A stretch of 64,000 nucleotides of DNA from Rhodospirillales bacterium (GTDB lineage Bacteria > Pseudomonadota > Alphaproteobacteria > Kiloniellales > JACOMY01). Positions 34,293 through 44,040 of this stretch are shown in pieces. Every line of letters begins with the position of its first letter. Positions within the stretch are counted from its first letter, which is position 1. The translations under genes and the position numbers were made by a program. The stretch is from contig JACOMY010000003.1 of the NCBI GenBank assembly GCA_014324045.1, positions 62,001-126,000 of the forward strand. The letters are read 5' to 3'. The notes beneath the pieces were generated by a model. That model saw nothing but the letters and a program-made list of their open reading frames with translations. It had not been told where the DNA came from and searched no databases.

Positions 34293-36377
34293 CTAACCGG
34301 AACTCAAGAGCTGGATCGCCTCGTCGCGACCGAAGAGATAAAGCAAGAGGCGCAGCGCCTTGCCGCGCGGTCCCTTCAATTCCGAATCGCTGTCCACGAT
34401 GCGGCGGGCGTCGTCGCGGCTGGCCGCCATCAGTTCTCCATGCACGGTCAGATCGGCCAGGCGAAAGTGAGGGAGGCCGCTTTGCCGCGTGCCAAGGATC
34501 TCACCGGCACCGCGCAGGCGCAGGTCTTCTTCGGCGATGAGGAAACCGTCCTCGCTGTTGCGCAGCGTCTCCAGGCGTGCCCGGGCCGTCTTGCCCAAAG
34601 GAGGTTGATAGAGCAGCAGGCAGCTGGACTTGCCGCTACCGCGCCCGACCCGTCCGCGCAACTGGTGTAACTGCGAGAGGCCGAAGCGCTCGGCATGTTC
34701 GAGCACCACGATCGTCGCCTCGGGCACGTTTACGCCGACTTCGATCACCGTGGTGGCAATGAGCAGGCTCAGCGGCCCTTCGGCAAAGGCCTGCATGGTC
34801 TTGTCTTTCTCTTTGCCCGGCAAGCGACCGTGAACCAGGCCCACCTTGCCCGGGAAGCGGGTCTTCAGATGGGCGAAGCGTTCTTTTGCGGCGGCGAGAT
34901 CGCTGTCGTCCGAGGCTTCGACCAGAGGACAGATCCAGTAGACCTTGCGATCTTCGCACAAGGCCCTGCCAACCCCCTCGACCACGTCGTCCAAGCGGCT
35001 CAGCGGCAGCGCCCGGGTATCGACCGGCTGGCGTCCGGGCGGCTTCTCGTCGAGACGGGACACGTCCATGTCGCCATAGAGCGTCATAGTGAGCGTCCGC
35101 GGGATGGGCGTCGCCGTCATCACCAGGATGTCGACGGCGCTGCCCTTCTTGGCTAAGGCGAGCCGCTGATGCACGCCGAAGCGATGCTGTTCGTCGATCA
35201 CCGCCAGCAGCAGGCCGCGGAACGCCACTTCCTCTTGAAAAAGCGCATGGGTTCCCACGATCAACTGGCTTGCGCCGGCCGCGATCCGGGCTAAGGTGTC
35301 ACCGCGGGCGGCACTGCGGTCGCGGCCGACCAGCAGTTCGATCCCCACGCCGGCGGCTGCCGCCAGAGGCTGCAGGCTATGCAAGTGCTGGCGAGCCAGG
35401 ATTTCCGTAGGCGCCATCAAGGCAGCCTGACCGCCGCATTCAGCTGCCGTCAGCATGGCCATCAGGGCGACCAGAGTCTTGCCCGATCCGACGTCGCCCT
35501 GCAGCAGCCGCAACATGCGGCGTTCGCCTGCCATGTCGCTGAGGATTTCTTCGATTGCCCGATGCTGTGCCCCCGTCGGCCGGTAGGGCAAGACCGAGAG
35601 CACCCGGCTGCGCAGGCGGCCGTCGCCACGCACGACCCGGCCCCGCTTGCGCCTCTGGCGTTGCCGCACCAGAGCGAGCGCCAGCTGATTGGCGAGCAAT
35701 TCGTCTAAAGCAAGACGCTGTCGCGGCAGCGCCAAGGGGGAAAGATCGGCTTCGTCATCCGGCCTGTGCGCAGCAGTTAGAGCATCGCGGAAAGAGGGTA
35801 GGCCCCGGGCTTGCAACAGGGGGCCGTTCTGCCACTCCGGCAGGGCCTCGGGTACCCGATTCAGCGCCCCCGCGATCGCGCGCTGCAGGACCTTCGGCGT
35901 CAGGCCGGCGGTCATAGGATAGATCGGCTCGACCGGCGGTAGGCTGTCGGCCTTCTCCAAGGGTAGCACATGATCCGGATGGGCGATTTGCAATGCGCCC
36001 GAGTAGTATTCCAGCTTGCCGCTGACCAGCCGCTTGCTGCCTTCCGGCAACAGTCGGTTGAGCCATCCTTTGTCGGTGTGAAAGAACACCAGATCCACCG
36101 CCGTACCCTCGTCGAAGCAGGTCACTCGAAAGGGTTGCCGCTTACTGCGCGGTATCTGGGTGGTGCCGACCGAGAGCTCTAAGGTCACCAGACGCCCCAC
36201 TCGCGCCTCCGCCAGACGCGGGCGGTAGCGACGGTCGATCAAGCCGCTGGGTAGGTGCCAGCAAAGGTCTACGACCCGCGCTCCTGCCAGCCGTTCGATC
36301 GGCTTGGCCAACCTGGGACCGATTCCGGCCAAGGCGGTGACCTCTGCGAAGAGGGGGTAGAGGACTTGCGGACGCAT
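34293..36377 (-). CDS. recG: ATP-dependent DNA helicase RecG
   Basis: RecG remodels stalled replication forks and branched DNA. The product (694 residues from the ATG at 36377) has the wedge/OB domain in the first 250 residues, then Walker A LLQGDVGSGKTLVALMAML, LMAPTEILARQHL, the DEXH box as DEQHRFGVHQR, VMTATPIPRTLTMTLYGDMD, and the C-terminal helicase motifs TTVIEVGVNVPEATIVVLEH and QLHQLRGRVGRG. MRPQVLYPLFAEVTAL is taken as the start because the 16 residues before it are not conserved. It is divergent from sdhE-mfd, a common alphaproteobacterial arrangement. Confidence 0.96.
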   Translation of the reverse strand: MRPQVLYPLFAEVTALAGIGPRLAKPIERLAGARVVDLCWHLPSGLIDRRYRPRLAEARVGRLVTLELSVGTTQIPRSKRQPFRVTCFDEGTAVDLVFFHTDKGWLNRLLPEGSKRLVSGKLEYYSGALQIAHPDHVLPLEKADSLPPVEPIYPMTAGLTPKVLQRAIAGALNRVPEALPEWQNGPLLQARGLPSFRDALTAAHRPDDEADLSPLALPRQRLALDELLANQLALALVRQRQRRKRGRVVRGDGRLRSRVLSVLPYRPTGAQHRAIEEILSDMAGERRMLRLLQGDVGSGKTLVALMAMLTAAECGGQAALMAPTEILARQHLHSLQPLAAAAGVGIELLVGRDRSAARGDTLARIAAGASQLIVGTHALFQEEVAFRGLLLAVIDEQHRFGVHQRLALAKKGSAVDILVMTATPIPRTLTMTLYGDMDVSRLDEKPPGRQPVDTRALPLSRLDDVVEGVGRALCEDRKVYWICPLVEASDDSDLAAAKERFAHLKTRFPGKVGLVHGRLPGKEKDKTMQAFAEGPLSLLIATTVIEVGVNVPEATIVVLEHAERFGLSQLHQLRGRVGRGSGKSSCLLLYQPPLGKTARARLETLRNSEDGFLIAEEDLRLRGAGEILGTRQSGLPHFRLADLTVHGELMAASRDDARRIVDSDSELKGPRGKALRLLLYLFGRDEAIQLLSSG

Positions 36378-36485
36378 GCTTTCGGCGAACGGCTCCCGAG
36401 TGTTGCAGGCTGGGCCGGACAGCATGACAGCGCCGCCGTCAGGATCTATATCCTAAAGTAGATTCGATCGCACAGTACCGGCAGT

Positions 36486-36514
36486 GCACAACAGCCGGCA
36501 GTGTGGTGTTGTGC
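36486..36514 (+). promoter_or_regulatory. Inverted repeat in the sdhE leader
   Basis: GCACAACA (36486-36493) pairs perfectly with TGTTGTGC (36507-36514) 22 bases before the sdhE start; CCGGCAGTG is also repeated directly here (once before, once inside the loop). It could be an operator or a leader hairpin affecting sdhE translation. Confidence 0.45.
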
Positions 36515-36535
36515 CTAGGCAAAGGGAAGCGGCAG

Positions 36536-36823
36536 ATGCAGGAAGAGACCCTGGAGAACCGAGCCAAGCGGTTACGTTATCGCAGCTGGCGGCGCGGCAC
36601 CAAAGAACTCGACCTGTTGCTGGGGCCCTATGCCGACACTGCGCTCCCGGGGACCGAGGCCGGCGCCATGGATACCTACGAAGTGCTATTGGATCTGCCC
36701 GAACCGCTCCTCTACGATCTACTGACCGGCTTGGCCGAACCTGACTCCTTGACCGGCACGCCGGAGGGCTTCGTCGCCTTGGTGGCGTCGATTCGTGCCT
36801 TCCACGCCGGTCCCAAGTCTTGA
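36536..36823 (+). CDS. sdhE: FAD assembly factor SdhE
   Basis: SdhE helps attach FAD covalently to succinate dehydrogenase SdhA. The 95-residue protein has the conserved N-terminal segment ENRAKRLRYRSWRRGTKELD with the RGxxE motif, and the helical remainder DTYEVLLDLPEPLLYDLLTG. It is close to the usual length. The ATG at 36536 gives MQEETLENRAKR; upstream in-frame codons are not conserved. mfd starts 13 bases after its stop. Confidence 0.92.
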   Translation: MQEETLENRAKRLRYRSWRRGTKELDLLLGPYADTALPGTEAGAMDTYEVLLDLPEPLLYDLLTGLAEPDSLTGTPEGFVALVASIRAFHAGPKS

Positions 36824-36836
36824 TAATCGTTTAAAC

Positions 36837-39800
36837 ATGGCATCCTCCGAACTGAATCGAGCCCTCTTCGAAGAGAACGACACACAAGTCTATGGCGCGG
36901 CCGAGGGGGCCGAGGCCCTATGGTTGGCGAAACTGCTGACGGCGCGACCGGAGGAAAGCCTGACTCTCGTTGTGCGCGACGACGCAGCCTTGGCGCGCAC
37001 CGCTGCGGCGCTGAACTTCTTCGCACCCAAGACCGAGCTGCTGCGTCTGCCAGCTTGGGACTGCCTGCCTTACGACCGTGTCTCACCGCATCGCGATATC
37101 GTCGCCCAGCGACTCGCTAGCCTGATCGGCCTCAAGGTCGAGGTGAAGGGGCAGGGCAGGGTGCTGCTGACCACGGTGAACGCGCTGCTGCAACGCCTGC
37201 CGCCGCGCCGACAGCTCTGGTCGCGTGTGGTCACTGTCCGCCCCGGCGAGGAGTTGGCGCCCGAACATCTGCAGAAAGCCTTCGCCGATCAGGGCTACGA
37301 GCGGGTCGAGACCGCCAGCGAACCGGGCGAATATGCTCTGCGCGGCGGTCTGGTCGATGTCTTTCCCGCTGGGCATTCGGCGCCGCTGCGACTGGATTTC
37401 TTCGGCGACACAGTGGAGAGCCTGCGCACCTACGATCCCCTGACGCAGCGCTCGACGGGTAAGGCCAAGGGACTGGTGCTGCTACCGGTCTCGGAAGTCA
37501 GGCTGGATGAGGCCTCCATCGAGCGCTTTCGGCAGGGCTATCGCAGTCTTTTCGGCAGCGGCAAGGACGATCCCCTCTACGAGGCGGTGAGCGAGGGGCG
37601 CCGCTACGGCGGCCTGGAACACTGGCTGCCGCTGTTCTACGAGACGCTGGACCGGGTGGTGGATTACCTACCCAAGGCCGCGCCGGTGATCCTGAGCCAA
37701 GATGCCGAGAGTCACCGGGACGACCGCCTCAACACCGTCAACGAGTTCTACGAGGCGCGCCGGGCGGCGATGCGCAGCCGCGACGCCGGGTCGGCGCCTT
37801 ACCGCCCGCTGCCCCCGGAGGCGCTCTACATGGGACCAGCCGACTGGGACAGCATGCTGGCGAGTCGGCCCGGGGCACGCCTCACCGCCTTTGCTGCACC
37901 GGAAGGGCGCGAAGCCTTCGATCTAGGCGCCCGGCGCGCGCCCGATTTCTCCGAGGCGCGGCAGGGCAAGGAAGGGCTCTACAAGGCCTTGGCCCAGACC
38001 TGGAAGCAGGCACAAAGCGACGGCCAACGCATCGTCATCGCCGGTTCCAGCGACGGCTCGCGGGATCGCTTGGGTTTGCTGCTGTCTGAGAACGGCCTCG
38101 ATCGGCAGGTGACGGTCGGGAACGCTGCAGCCTTGGCCGAGGCGCCCGAGAGGGCTTTGGCCCTCACCAGCCTGCCGCTGGAGCGCGGCTTCGCCACGCC
38201 CGAACTCCTGGTCTTGAGCGAGCAGGATCTCTTGGGCGAGCGCCTGATGCGGGCCGCCGGTAAGCGGCGCAAGGCCGAGAATTTTCTGACCGAAGTAGCA
38301 GCCTTGGCAGGCGGCGACCTGGTGGTGCATGTCGAGCATGGCATCGGCCGCTTCGAGAGTCTGGAAATCCTGGACGTGGACGCTGCGCCGCATGACTGCC
38401 TGAAGGTTGTCTATGCCGGCGGCGACCGTCTCTTCGTGCCGGTCGAGAACATCGATGTCCTGACACGCTTCGGCGGAGAGGATGCCGTTGCCGAGCTGGA
38501 CAAGCTGGGCGGCGCAGCTTGGCAGGCGCGCAAGGCCAAGGCGCGCGAGCGTATCCGCGAGATTGCCAAGAGCCTGATCCGCATCGCCGCACAGCGCCAA
38601 CTGCAGACGATCGAGCCGATCGAGCCTCCGGACGGGCTCTATGCAGAGTTCGCCGCGCGCTTTCCCTATCCCGAGACGGACGATCAACTGAACGCCATCT
38701 CGGACGTGGTAGAGGATCTGGCGGCCGGCTGCCCGATGGACCGGTTGATCTGCGGCGACGTGGGCTTCGGCAAGACCGAGGTCGCCATGCGCGCAGCCTT
38801 CCTGGTCGCGATGAGCGGCCGCCAGGTCGCCGTCGTCGCCCCGACCACACTGCTGGCCCGCCAGCATGCCCAGGTCTTCAAGGAGCGCTTCAAGGGCCTG
38901 CCGGTGCGGGTCGACTGGATTTCCCGCCTGGTTGCACCGAAACAGGCGAGCGAGGTGCGTCAGGCCTTAAGCAACGGCAGGGTGGATCTGGTGGTCGGCA
39001 CGCATGCCCTGCTGGCCAAGACCACCCGGTTCCGTGATCTAGGTCTGCTGATCGTCGATGAGGAACAGCATTTCGGGGTCAAGCAGAAGGAGCGGCTGAA
39101 AGAGCTGGGCAGCGACATCCACGTGCTGACGCTGTCGGCAACACCGATCCCGCGCACTCTGCAGATGGCCATGTCCGGGGTGCGGGAAATGAGCCTGATC
39201 GCCACCCCGCCGGTCGATCGCCTGGCGGTGCGCACCTTCGTGCTACCCTACGATCCTGTTGTGTTGCGCGATGCAATCCTGCGTGAGCGTCTGCGCGGCG
39301 GTCAGATATTTTATGTCTGTCCGCGGATCGAGGATCTGGACGAGGTGGCCGAACGCCTGCGCAAGCTGGTCCCGGAAGCCCGCTTCGCCGTCGCCCACGG
39401 CCAGTTACCGCCGGCCGAACTGGAGCGGGTCATGGGTGAGTTCCTGGACCGCCGAATTGACATCCTGCTGTCGACCAACATCGTCGAGTCGGGGCTCGAC
39501 ATTCCCACCGCCAACACCTTGATTCTGCATCGCTCCGATCTTTTCGGCCTGTCGCAACTCTATCAGCTGCGCGGACGCATCGGGCGCTCGAAGCTGCGTG
39601 CCTACGCCTACTTCACCCTGCAGACCGGCCTTAAGCTGACGCCCAGGGCGCAGCGCCGCCTGGAGGTCATGCAAACCCTGGATACACTCGGTGCCGGCTT
39701 TACCGTCGCGACCCACGATCTCGACATCCGCGGTGCCGGCAATCTGGTCGGCGAAGAGCAATCCGGGCATATCAAGGAGGTCGGCATCGAACTCTACCAG

Positions 39801-40346
39801 CAGATGCTGGAAGAGGCTGTGCAGGGTCTGAAGCAGCAGAAGGGCAGCGAAGATGTGCTCCCGGTTGAAGGCGGGGGCTGGACGCCGCAGATCAAACTGG
39901 GCGTCCCGGTGCTCATCCCGGAGGCCTATGTCGCCGATCTCAACGTCCGCATGGGCCTCTATCGCCGCCTCGCGACTCTGGTCGGCGAGGCCGAGATCGA
40001 GGCCTTTGCTGCCGAACTGATCGACCGCTTCGGCGCGCTGCCCGAAGAGGTGGAGAACCTGCTACAGGTCATGACCATCAAGCACCTCTGCCGACAAGCC
40101 GGCGTCGCCAAGGTCGATGCCGGGCCGAAAGGTGCGGTGATGTCTTTCCACCAGGACCAGCCGGCGGCGCCGGAGCACCTTATCGCCTATCTGCAGAGCG
40201 GCGCGCGCGACGGTTCGGTCCGTATCCGGCCCGACCGGCGCCTGGTGGTACAGGGGGCCTGGGGCAAGCCCAAAGGCCGCCTCGCCAGCCTGCGCAAGGC
40301 GCTCTTGCGGTTGGTACCGGAGGCCACGCAAGCGGCGGCGCAGTAG
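36837..40346 (+). CDS. mfd: Transcription-repair coupling factor Mfd
   Basis: Mfd removes RNA polymerase stalled at lesions and recruits UvrA. The 1,169-residue protein has the UvrB-like N-terminal module (PAWDCLPYDRVSPHRDIVAQ, REGL-like GEYALRGGLVDVFPAG), the RNAP-interaction domain (VVHVEHGIGRFESLE, then VPVENIDVLTRF), and the translocase with ICGDVGFGKTEVAMRAAFLV, VDEEQHFGVKQKERLK, LSATPIPRTLQMAMSG and STNIVESGLDIPTANTLI. The TRCF C-terminal domain ends near RFGALPEEVENLLQ. The start is the ATG at 36837; the longer frame overlaps sdhE. Confidence 0.97.
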   Translation: MASSELNRALFEENDTQVYGAAEGAEALWLAKLLTARPEESLTLVVRDDAALARTAAALNFFAPKTELLRLPAWDCLPYDRVSPHRDIVAQRLASLIGLKVEVKGQGRVLLTTVNALLQRLPPRRQLWSRVVTVRPGEELAPEHLQKAFADQGYERVETASEPGEYALRGGLVDVFPAGHSAPLRLDFFGDTVESLRTYDPLTQRSTGKAKGLVLLPVSEVRLDEASIERFRQGYRSLFGSGKDDPLYEAVSEGRRYGGLEHWLPLFYETLDRVVDYLPKAAPVILSQDAESHRDDRLNTVNEFYEARRAAMRSRDAGSAPYRPLPPEALYMGPADWDSMLASRPGARLTAFAAPEGREAFDLGARRAPDFSEARQGKEGLYKALAQTWKQAQSDGQRIVIAGSSDGSRDRLGLLLSENGLDRQVTVGNAAALAEAPERALALTSLPLERGFATPELLVLSEQDLLGERLMRAAGKRRKAENFLTEVAALAGGDLVVHVEHGIGRFESLEILDVDAAPHDCLKVVYAGGDRLFVPVENIDVLTRFGGEDAVAELDKLGGAAWQARKAKARERIREIAKSLIRIAAQRQLQTIEPIEPPDGLYAEFAARFPYPETDDQLNAISDVVEDLAAGCPMDRLICGDVGFGKTEVAMRAAFLVAMSGRQVAVVAPTTLLARQHAQVFKERFKGLPVRVDWISRLVAPKQASEVRQALSNGRVDLVVGTHALLAKTTRFRDLGLLIVDEEQHFGVKQKERLKELGSDIHVLTLSATPIPRTLQMAMSGVREMSLIATPPVDRLAVRTFVLPYDPVVLRDAILRERLRGGQIFYVCPRIEDLDEVAERLRKLVPEARFAVAHGQLPPAELERVMGEFLDRRIDILLSTNIVESGLDIPTANTLILHRSDLFGLSQLYQLRGRIGRSKLRAYAYFTLQTGLKLTPRAQRRLEVMQTLDTLGAGFTVATHDLDIRGAGNLVGEEQSGHIKEVGIELYQQMLEEAVQGLKQQKGSEDVLPVEGGGWTPQIKLGVPVLIPEAYVADLNVRMGLYRRLATLVGEAEIEAFAAELIDRFGALPEEVENLLQVMTIKHLCRQAGVAKVDAGPKGAVMSFHQDQPAAPEHLIAYLQSGARDGSVRIRPDRRLVVQGAWGKPKGRLASLRKALLRLVPEATQAAAQ

Positions 40347-40435
40347 GGGTCCAGAACTCGGCAATCGGTCTCCGCAATAACCTTCGACCAGTGGGTCGTC
40401 CCGTGCCGTAGCGATCCTCCAGCGTGGGCGGTTCC

Positions 40436-41743
40436 CTAGTGCCCCTCTGAGTCCCGTTCCAACCGCTTACGTAAGCGATGGACGCCGAGACCGGCGGCGA
40501 GTGCGATGATGGGAACCGCGATCATACTGACCACGGACTTGTTTACATCCAGGCCCAGCTTCGCTAGACCTCCGAGCAGGTAGCCGAGAACGCCGATGGC
40601 ATAGTAGGTGATGGCCACGATGGAGAGACCTTCGACCGTCTCCTGAAAGCGCAATTGCAGTTTCGCGCGCCGGTCCATCGACTGAAGCAGCTGGGCGTTC
40701 TGCTCAGATACCTTCACATCGACTCTGGTTGCCAGGAGGCGGGTTGCGCGACCGATCTGGTTGGTAAGCGCCCCCTGACGCGAATCGGCAGCGATGCAGG
40801 TGCGGATCGCCGGCGCCATTCGCCGCTGAATGAAGTTGCCGAGGCCCGGCGCGCCTGCTAGCGGGCGGTCTTGCAGGAGTTCGATCCGCTCGGTCACGAT
40901 CCGCCAATAGGCTTGAGTCGCAGCGTAGCGGTAGGCGGTGCGCGTGCGCAAGGCCTCCGCCTCGCCGGCGATGACGGTCAGGCGCTCCAGCAGGTCGCGG
41001 TCCCGCGCCACGTCTGCCGGGGCCGAGAACTCCTCCGAGAGCTCGGCGATGGCGCCTTCTAGTCGGCGTAGGTCGCCGGCTGTCTCGCGCGCCTGGGCAA
41101 AGCCCAAAAGCGCGGCCATGCGATAGGTCTCAATCTCGATGAGGGCCTGTACCAAGCGTCCGCGTTGCTGATCGCTCTGCCGGACGCAGAACAGCAGCAT
41201 GCGCATGAAGCCGTCGCCATCCACCCGTAAATCTGTGACAAGCTTGGCACTGCCGTCTTGTAAATCGCTCTCGATCAGGTCCTCCCGGCCGAAGGTATCG
41301 CGGTAGAGTCGTCGCTCGGCGCCGTCGTCGGGCAGCTGCCGTAGGGCGACGTGCAGGGAAGCCAGTAGGCGGCCCGGCAGGGCCTTGCGCCACCAGTCCG
41401 GGGCCGCTTCGATCGCAGCCCGCCAGTTCAGCGGCTGCTCTGCACTCTGTACCCGCGTGAAGGTATAGGTCGAGAATTCCGTATGGCGTTCCCAGACGAT
41501 GGCGATGTTGCCCGCATCCACCCGGTGGCGCTGCGCGAAGCTACCGGGTTCAGCCAGGCCCAGGGTGCGGCAGAGCGCCAAGACATGGGCACGGTCTTCG
41601 CCGGCATCGCTTTCGCCGCTATGCATGATCAGGCGGCTGACGAGCGCCGGCTCGGAGATCTCGGGTGGCGGACGGGCGTGCGCTTCGGCCACCAGAGCCG
41701 ACCGCCAGGGATGCGGCGTCAGGTCGATCAGATTCTCCGCCAT
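40436..41743 (-). CDS. DUF3422 family membrane-anchored protein
   Basis: A 435-residue protein of DUF3422. It has the family start HPWRSALVAEAHARPPPEIS, IVWERHTEFSTYTFTRV, a long coiled-coil-prone central region (ALRTRTAYRYAATQAYWRIV, RRAKLQLRFQETVEGLSIVA) and two C-terminal hydrophobic helices (ITYYAIGVLGYLLGGLAKLG, VSMIAVPIIALAAGLGVHRL). The arrangement recalls CorA-type or coiled-coil membrane proteins, but the function is not known. It is convergent with mfd. Confidence 0.85.
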   Translation of the reverse strand: MAENLIDLTPHPWRSALVAEAHARPPPEISEPALVSRLIMHSGESDAGEDRAHVLALCRTLGLAEPGSFAQRHRVDAGNIAIVWERHTEFSTYTFTRVQSAEQPLNWRAAIEAAPDWWRKALPGRLLASLHVALRQLPDDGAERRLYRDTFGREDLIESDLQDGSAKLVTDLRVDGDGFMRMLLFCVRQSDQQRGRLVQALIEIETYRMAALLGFAQARETAGDLRRLEGAIAELSEEFSAPADVARDRDLLERLTVIAGEAEALRTRTAYRYAATQAYWRIVTERIELLQDRPLAGAPGLGNFIQRRMAPAIRTCIAADSRQGALTNQIGRATRLLATRVDVKVSEQNAQLLQSMDRRAKLQLRFQETVEGLSIVAITYYAIGVLGYLLGGLAKLGLDVNKSVVSMIAVPIIALAAGLGVHRLRKRLERDSEGH

Positions 41744-41938
41744 GAATAAACCGCCTTCGCCCTCCCGTCCTCACCCCTTCGTCTGCGCTGCTGTCCAGCA
41801 GACTAGACGCAAGCGCTCAACCCCTCCAAGCAGGCAAGATGGCCCAGCTTACAGATCTGCCCAGCATCGCTTGCGCAGGCCTACGCAGTCGGCTAGGCTC
41901 TCAACCCTATCCTGACCGCGTCGGTCGTTGCGTGGCGG

Positions 41939-42013
41939 GGGCGGTTAGCTCAGCGGGAGAGCGTCTCGTTTACACCGAGAGGGTCGGCGGTTCAAATCCG
42001 TCACCGCCCACCA
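41939..42013 (+). tRNA. tRNA-Val (anticodon TAC)
   Basis: The acceptor GGGCGGT pairs with ACCGCCC; the D-arm is GCTCAGCGGGAGAGC; the anticodon stem TCTCG/CGAGA encloses TTTACAC with anticodon TAC; the T-loop is GGTTCAAATCC. The gene encodes its own CCA (42011-42013). Length 75. Confidence 0.96.
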
Positions 42014-42092
42014 TTTCAAATGCCCATCCGATGTTTCCACTGCCGCTTTTCGATTGACTGGCGCCTTTCGTGTCTCGCCGGGAGTATTCTTA

Positions 42093-42974
42093 TTGGTCGC
42101 TGAAGTCCTGAGCGTCATTGCCCCGGTCTTTCTGATCGCAGCGCTGGGCTATGTCTGGGCGCGCTTGGACAAGCCCTTCGACAGCGCGATGGTAACCCAA
42201 CTGACTGTTGCGGTCACCACGCCCTGCCTGATCGTGGATACCTTCTTGCGCGCCTCCATCTCGATGGAGGCCTTCGGCAGAATGGTGGCCGCGACCCTGG
42301 TGCTCTATGCACTTATGGCCCTGCTGGGCTTTACCTCACTGCTGCTGCTGCGCTGGCGGCAGAGCCACTTCTTGCCTTCGCTCATCTTCGGCAACACCGG
42401 GAACATGGGGCTGCCGCTTTGTCTCTTCGCCTTCGGGGAGGAGGGGCTGGCCCTCGGCATCACCCTCTTTGCCGTCTCGACCATTTTGAACTTTACTCTG
42501 GGGCCATCGATCGCTGCGGGCAGTATCAGCCCCAAGCAGATCCTGCGCATGCCAATTCTCTATGCGGTCGTCGGCGCCGTGACGATTCTCATCACTGGGC
42601 TTAGGCCGCCGCATTGGTTGGGCGAGACAATCCACCTATTGGGTGGTGTGACGATTCCCATGATGATCCTGGCCTTGGGCGTCTCACTTGCGCGCCTTAA
42701 GATCGTCGGCTTAGGGCGCGCTCTGGTACTGACGTCGATTCGCATCGGCGGCGGTATGGTCTTGGCTTTTCCGGTGGCCTGGCTCTTCGAAGTGGAAGGG
42801 GCGGCCCGCGGTGTCTTGATCGTCCAGGCGGCGATGCCGGCCGCCGTCTTCAACTTCCTCTTCGCCGAACGCTATTCCTCGGCAGGGTCGGATGTAGCTG
42901 GCGTGGTCCTGGTCTCCTCGCTGGTCTCGGTGGCGACCACACCGGCTCTGCTCTGGTTTCTGCTGCCTGCTTAG
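42093..42974 (+). CDS. AEC family permease (auxin efflux carrier-like)
   Basis: A membrane protein of about 293 residues with roughly ten helices in two inverted halves, as in the AEC/BART superfamily. It starts LVAEVLSVIAPVFLIAALGY, has the half-helix signature FGNTGNMGLPLCLFAFGEEG and MPAAVFNFLFAERY near the end. The TTG at 42093 is preferred, with GGAG 8 bases upstream; the frame is open to a TTG at 42054. It may export or import small carboxylates; the substrate is unknown. Confidence 0.88.
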   Translation: MVAEVLSVIAPVFLIAALGYVWARLDKPFDSAMVTQLTVAVTTPCLIVDTFLRASISMEAFGRMVAATLVLYALMALLGFTSLLLLRWRQSHFLPSLIFGNTGNMGLPLCLFAFGEEGLALGITLFAVSTILNFTLGPSIAAGSISPKQILRMPILYAVVGAVTILITGLRPPHWLGETIHLLGGVTIPMMILALGVSLARLKIVGLGRALVLTSIRIGGGMVLAFPVAWLFEVEGAARGVLIVQAAMPAAVFNFLFAERYSSAGSDVAGVVLVSSLVSVATTPALLWFLLPA

Positions 42975-43583
42975 GGAGAGGGACAAGGTATCGGCTGAAT
43001 AGTTTGACGCCGGCCCCTCCCCCGAACGTCAAGCATGGCCGTTCACCGTGCTTCCAGCTTCAGAGCCCAAGAGAATGATGCGTCCCCGCCGGCGCGCTTG
43101 CATTGGCTTGGCTGCCGGACGGGGGCCTGGCTGCCAGACGGGCGCACTCGAATGGAGCGGCCGGATCGATTTCCAGCATTGCACGACAGTCTGCGGCCTC
43201 CAGCGCATCGAGAGGACGGCAGTCGCGCGCGGCTGCATGCCGACCGCGCCGTCGAAACGGCGAAAGCGCTCCAGGGTCCTCGGCAGCGCCGGCCCAACCG
43301 CTTCGAGGCCGGCGAGGGCGAAGGGGGTAAAGCTATTCGGAACCTCGACTGCGGCTCGCTCAAGCTTGTCAAGGCTGTGCTACCCCTCACACCTTGGACG
43401 CTGGCAACTTGCGGTGAAGGCGCGACCGCTGCAAGGCTTTGTTCGCTCCGCACCTCTGTCCTGTCCGCAGTCATTGGAGATCTTGCAATGGAACTGACAT
43501 TTTCGGCTTGATCGAGCGTCCGCGATGGCATATCCATCGCGCCTCTCGACGACGCGCTCCGGCGCCGCCGCCGAAAGCCCCAA
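42975..43583. other. 600-base stretch with no recognised gene
   Basis: The region between the AEC permease and tRNA-Asp has open frames on both strands but none resembles a known family or has a good RBS. It is GC-rich like coding DNA; a minus-strand reading, LDALEAADCRAMLEIDPAAP, looks protein-like and could be a relic, but I cannot name it. Confidence 0.4.
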
Positions 43584-43660
43584 GGGGGTGTAGCTCAGTT
43601 GGTTAGAGCGCTGGCCTGTCACGCCAGAGGCCGCGGGTTCAAGTCCCGTCACTCCCGCCA
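43584..43660 (+). tRNA. tRNA-Asp (anticodon GTC)
   Basis: The acceptor GGGGGTG pairs with CACTCCC (one G-T pair); the D-arm is GCTCAGTTGGTTAGAGC; the stem CTGGC/GCCAG encloses CTGTCAC with anticodon GTC; the T-arm is GCGGGTTCAAGTCCCGT. CCA is encoded. Length 77. Confidence 0.97.
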
Positions 43661-43699
43661 TTCTCTCGAATAACCAAGACAGTCTTACATCGACCGGCA

Positions 43700-43720
43700 A
43701 TGCCCGTCCTGGACGGGCAT
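43700..43720. terminator. Perfect 10-bp hairpin between tRNA-Asp and minE
   Basis: ATGCCCGTCC and GGACGGGCAT flank a single T. It lies 40 bases after the tRNA and 33 bases past the minE stop, so it may end or protect transcripts on both strands. There is no T run. Confidence 0.5.
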
Positions 43721-43752
43721 GTGGGGCAATTCCTGTCCAAGGTAGGTCCTGC

Positions 43753-44040
43753 CTAGCTCGCCACCCGCTGTACCCCTAGGCTATCGGCCTTCGGCAGCGT
43801 CACCTCGATCTCCAGGGTCGAAAGGTCACCGTCCTTTTCAAGCTTCACCACCGCCTGGCTTGGGTCGATGTCGACATAGCGCACCACCACGGCCATAATC
43901 TCGCGCTGCAAGCGGGGCAGGAAGTCGTCGCCGTTAACGCTCATACGCTCGTGCGCCAGCACGATCTGCAGCCGGTCGCGGGCAGTCTCGGCCGACTGCT
44001 TGTCTTTGCGCCGCGAGCGGAAGAAGGAAGTAATGCTCAT
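43753..44040 (-). CDS. minE: Cell division topological specificity factor MinE
   Basis: MinE drives pole-to-pole oscillation of MinCD by stimulating the MinD ATPase. The 95-residue protein has the N-terminal amphipathic start MSITSFFRSRRKDKQSAETA, then the anti-MinCD helix ARDRLQIVLAHERM, and the specificity domain FLPRLQREIMAVVVRYVDID. The ATG overlaps the minD stop as ATGA. Third gene of minC-minD-minE. Confidence 0.95.
   Translation of the reverse strand: MSITSFFRSRRKDKQSAETARDRLQIVLAHERMSVNGDDFLPRLQREIMAVVVRYVDIDPSQAVVKLEKDGDLSTLEIEVTLPKADSLGVQRVAS

Noticed and set aside
43035-43511. Small protein gene upstream of tRNA-Asp
   Set aside because: Frames on both strands are open but lack RBS, conserved sequence or typical codon pattern.
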